From positions 124,001 through 188,000 of the forward strand of contig OX030967.1 of NCBI GenBank assembly GCA_943735955.1: 64,000 nt of DNA, in the 5' to 3' direction. Within the stretch, counting starts at the first letter, position 1, and every line of letters starts with the position of its first letter. The notes beneath the pieces are model-generated. The model was not told the origin of the DNA. It searched no databases and saw only the letters and a program-made list of their open reading frames with translations. Origin of the DNA: Piscicola geometra. Taxonomy: Eukaryota; Annelida; Clitellata; Hirudinida; Piscicolidae. Shown here piece by piece: positions 62,221 through 64,000 of this stretch. A program made the translations under genes and the position numbers.

Positions 62221-64000
62221 TAATGTGCAGAAAAGGTGGTTGATGGTTGATTGGGTGAAGAAAAGGTGTTTGAGGGTAGATTAGGTGAAGAAAAGGTGGT
62301 TGAGGGTTGATTGGGTGGAGAGAAGGTGGTTGAGGGTAGATTAGGTGGAGAGAAGGTGGGTGAGGGTTGATTGGGTGGAGAGAAGGTGGTTGAGGGTAGA
62401 TTAGGTGAAGAGAAGGTGGTTGAGGGTTGATTGGGTGGAGAGAAGGTGGTTGAGGGTAGATTAGGTGGAGAGAAGGTGGTTGAGGGTAGATTAGGTGGAG
62501 AGAAAGGGTTTGAGGGTAGATTAGGTGGAGAGAAGGTGGTTGAGGGTTGATTAGGTGGAGAGAAGGTGGTTGAGGGTTGATTGGGTGAAGAGAAAGAGGT
62601 TGAGGGTTGATTAGGTGCAGAGAAGGTGGGTGAGGGTCGATTAGGTGGAGAGAAGGTGGTTGAGGGTAGATTAGGTGGAGAGAAGGTGGTTGAGGGTAGA
62701 TTAGGTGAAGAGAAGGTGAGTGAGGGTAGATTAGGTGAAGAGAAGGTGGTTGAGGGTAGATTAGGTGCAGAGAAGGTGGTTGAGGGTAGATTAGGTGAAG
62801 AGAAGGTGGTTGAGGGTAGATTAGGTGAAGAGAAGGTGGTTGAGGGTAGATTAGGTGCAGAGAAGGTGGTTGAGGGTAGATTAGGTGTAGAGAAGGTGGT
62901 TGAGGGTAGATTAGGTGGAGAGAAGGTGGTTGAGGGTAGATTAGGTGCAGAGAAGGTGGTTGAGGGTAGATTAGGTGCAGAGAAGGTGGTTGAGGGTAGA
63001 TTAGGTGTAGAGAAGGTGGTTGAGGGTAGATTAGGTGGAGAGAAGGTGGTTGAGGGTAGATTAGGTGCAGAGAAGGTGGGTGAGAGTAGATTAGGTGAAG
63101 AGAAGGTGGTTGAGGGTAGATTAGGTGCAAAGAAGGTGGGTGAGGGTAGATTAGGTGAAGAGAAGGTGGTTGAAGGTAGATTAGGTGCAGAGAAGGTGGT
63201 TGAGGGTAGATTAGGTGGAGAGAAGGTGGTTGAGGGTAGATTAGGTGCGGAGAAGGTGGTTGAGGGTAGATTAGGTGCAGAGAAGGTGGTTGAGGGTAGA
63301 TTAGGTGGAGAGAAGGTGGTTGAGGGTAGATTAGGTGTAGAGAAGGTGGTTGAGGGTAGATTAGGTGAAGAGAAGGTGGTTGAGGGTAGATTAGGTGTAG
63401 AAAAGGTGGTTGAGGGTAGATTAGGTGGAGAGAAAGGGGTTGAGGGTAGATTAGGTGCAGAAAAGGTGGTTGAGGGTAAATTAGGTGGAGAGAAGGTGGT
63501 TGAGGGTAGATTAGGTGTAGAGAAGGTGGTTGAGGGTAGATTAGGTGGAGAGAAGGTGGTTGAGGGTAGATTAGGTGCAGAGAAGGTGGGTGAGAGTAGA
63601 TTAGGTGAAGAGAAGGTGGTTGAGGGTGGATTAGGTGCAAAGAAGGTGGGTGAGGGTAGATTAGGTGAAGAGAAGGTGGTTGAAGGTAGATTAGGTGCAG
63701 AGAAGGTGGTTGAGGGTAGATTAGGTGGAGAGAAGGTGGTTGAGGGTAGATTAGGTGCAGAGAAGGTGGTTGAGGGTAGATTAGGTGTAGAGAAGGTGGT
63801 TGAGGGTAGATTAGGTGAAGAGAAGGTGGTTGAGGGTAGATTAGGTGTAGAAAAGGTGGTTGAGGGTAGATTAGGTGGAGAGAAAGGGGTTAGGGTAGAT
63901 TAGGTGCAGAAAAGGTGGTTGAGGGTAGATTAGGTGGAGAGAAGGTGGTTGAGGGTAGATTAGGTGGAGAGAAGGTGGTTGAGGGTAGATTAGGTGGAGA
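62221..64000 (+). repeat. 30-bp G-rich minisatellite
   Basis: About 59 tandem copies of a 30-bp unit run to the window edge. The unit begins TTAGGTGGAGAGAAG and ends GTGGTTGAGGGTAGA. Half the bases are G and the only common C is at one variable site (GGTGNAG, where N is G, A, C or T). The leftmost unit (62,221-62,250) is diverged. Units before about 62,640 often have GGTTGA for GGTAGA, which puts a stop in the plus frame. The period holds exactly until a 1-bp deletion near 63,890. Because 30 is a multiple of three, both strands stay open for hundreds of codons (decapeptides VVEGRLGGEK on plus, LHLIYPQPPS on minus). Neither long frame starts at an ATG, so coding is unlikely. The array continues beyond the window. 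Confidence 0.95.
63001..63900 (+). repeat. Higher-order duplication inside the minisatellite
   Basis: Reading the variable base of GGTGNAG unit by unit from 63,001 gives T G C A C A C G C C G T A T G C. From 63,511 it gives T G C A C A C G C T A T G C. Private changes recur in the same places: GGTGAGAGT (63,079 and 63,589), GTGCAAAGAAG (63,125 and 63,635), TTGAAGGT (63,170 and 63,680) and GAGAAAGGGG (63,429 and 63,879). The block was duplicated with a spacing of 510 bp (17 units), which falls to 450 bp on the right because two units are absent from the second copy. Confidence 0.85.

Noticed and set aside
62165..63640. 491-codon minus-strand Pro-rich repeat protein
   Set aside because: It begins at a TTG and not an ATG, and is explained by the 30-bp period; kept only as a low-interest finding.
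62221..64000. True telomere repeat array
   Set aside because: The unit is 30 bp with a conserved non-telomeric core; only short words resemble TTAGGG.

Overview
This is eukaryotic, most likely animal, nuclear DNA dominated by repeats. The pointers are a LINE reverse transcriptase of CR1/L2 type, a hAT DNA transposon relic, a Tudor-domain gene with an AATAAA signal, and two kinds of tandem array. Nothing bacterial is present. The species cannot be fixed from the sequence; an invertebrate metazoan is a low-confidence guess.

Layout. (1) Positions 1 to about 58,860 are one unbroken satellite array of a 17-bp, 82% AT unit (consensus ATATTTACATATATTGC, about 3,460 copies). It already runs at position 1, so its left end is outside the window. 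Point variants and a few units of altered length (15, 16, 18 or 19 bp) act as markers. They show nested segmental duplications with spacings of 238, 510, 528, 712, 883, 952, 1292, 1546, 2175, 2294, 5149, 5183, 6066 and 10108 bp, all equal to whole multiples of 17 bp give or take 1 to 3 bp. There is no single fixed higher-order unit. (2) At 58,860 the satellite flips orientation around a short palindrome. A second arm of about 23 more diverged units runs to 59,254. (3) The inverted arm abuts a decayed hAT transposase on the minus strand (59,255-59,618 and 60,776-60,850). That relic is split by a 5'-truncated L2-like LINE on the plus strand (about 59,620-60,771). A hAT-terminus-like sequence lies at about 61,092-61,168. 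(4) The only plausible intact gene (61,278-62,024, plus strand) encodes a 248-residue Tudor-domain protein with a Cys-rich, probably zinc-binding segment. (5) From 62,221 to the right edge is a second array: a 30-bp, G-rich, almost C-free minisatellite of about 59 units with its own higher-order duplication.

Most long open frames here are by-products of the repeats. The 17-bp unit has no stop in any forward frame and a TAA that closes every reverse frame. The 30-bp unit is a multiple of three and stays open on both strands. None of these should be taken as genes without transcript evidence. The points most worth following are the multi-scale history of the satellite, its inverted end fused to a hAT transposase C-terminus, the forkhead-type core carried by nearly every unit, and a single small chromatin-reader-like gene squeezed between an AT-rich satellite and a G-rich minisatellite.
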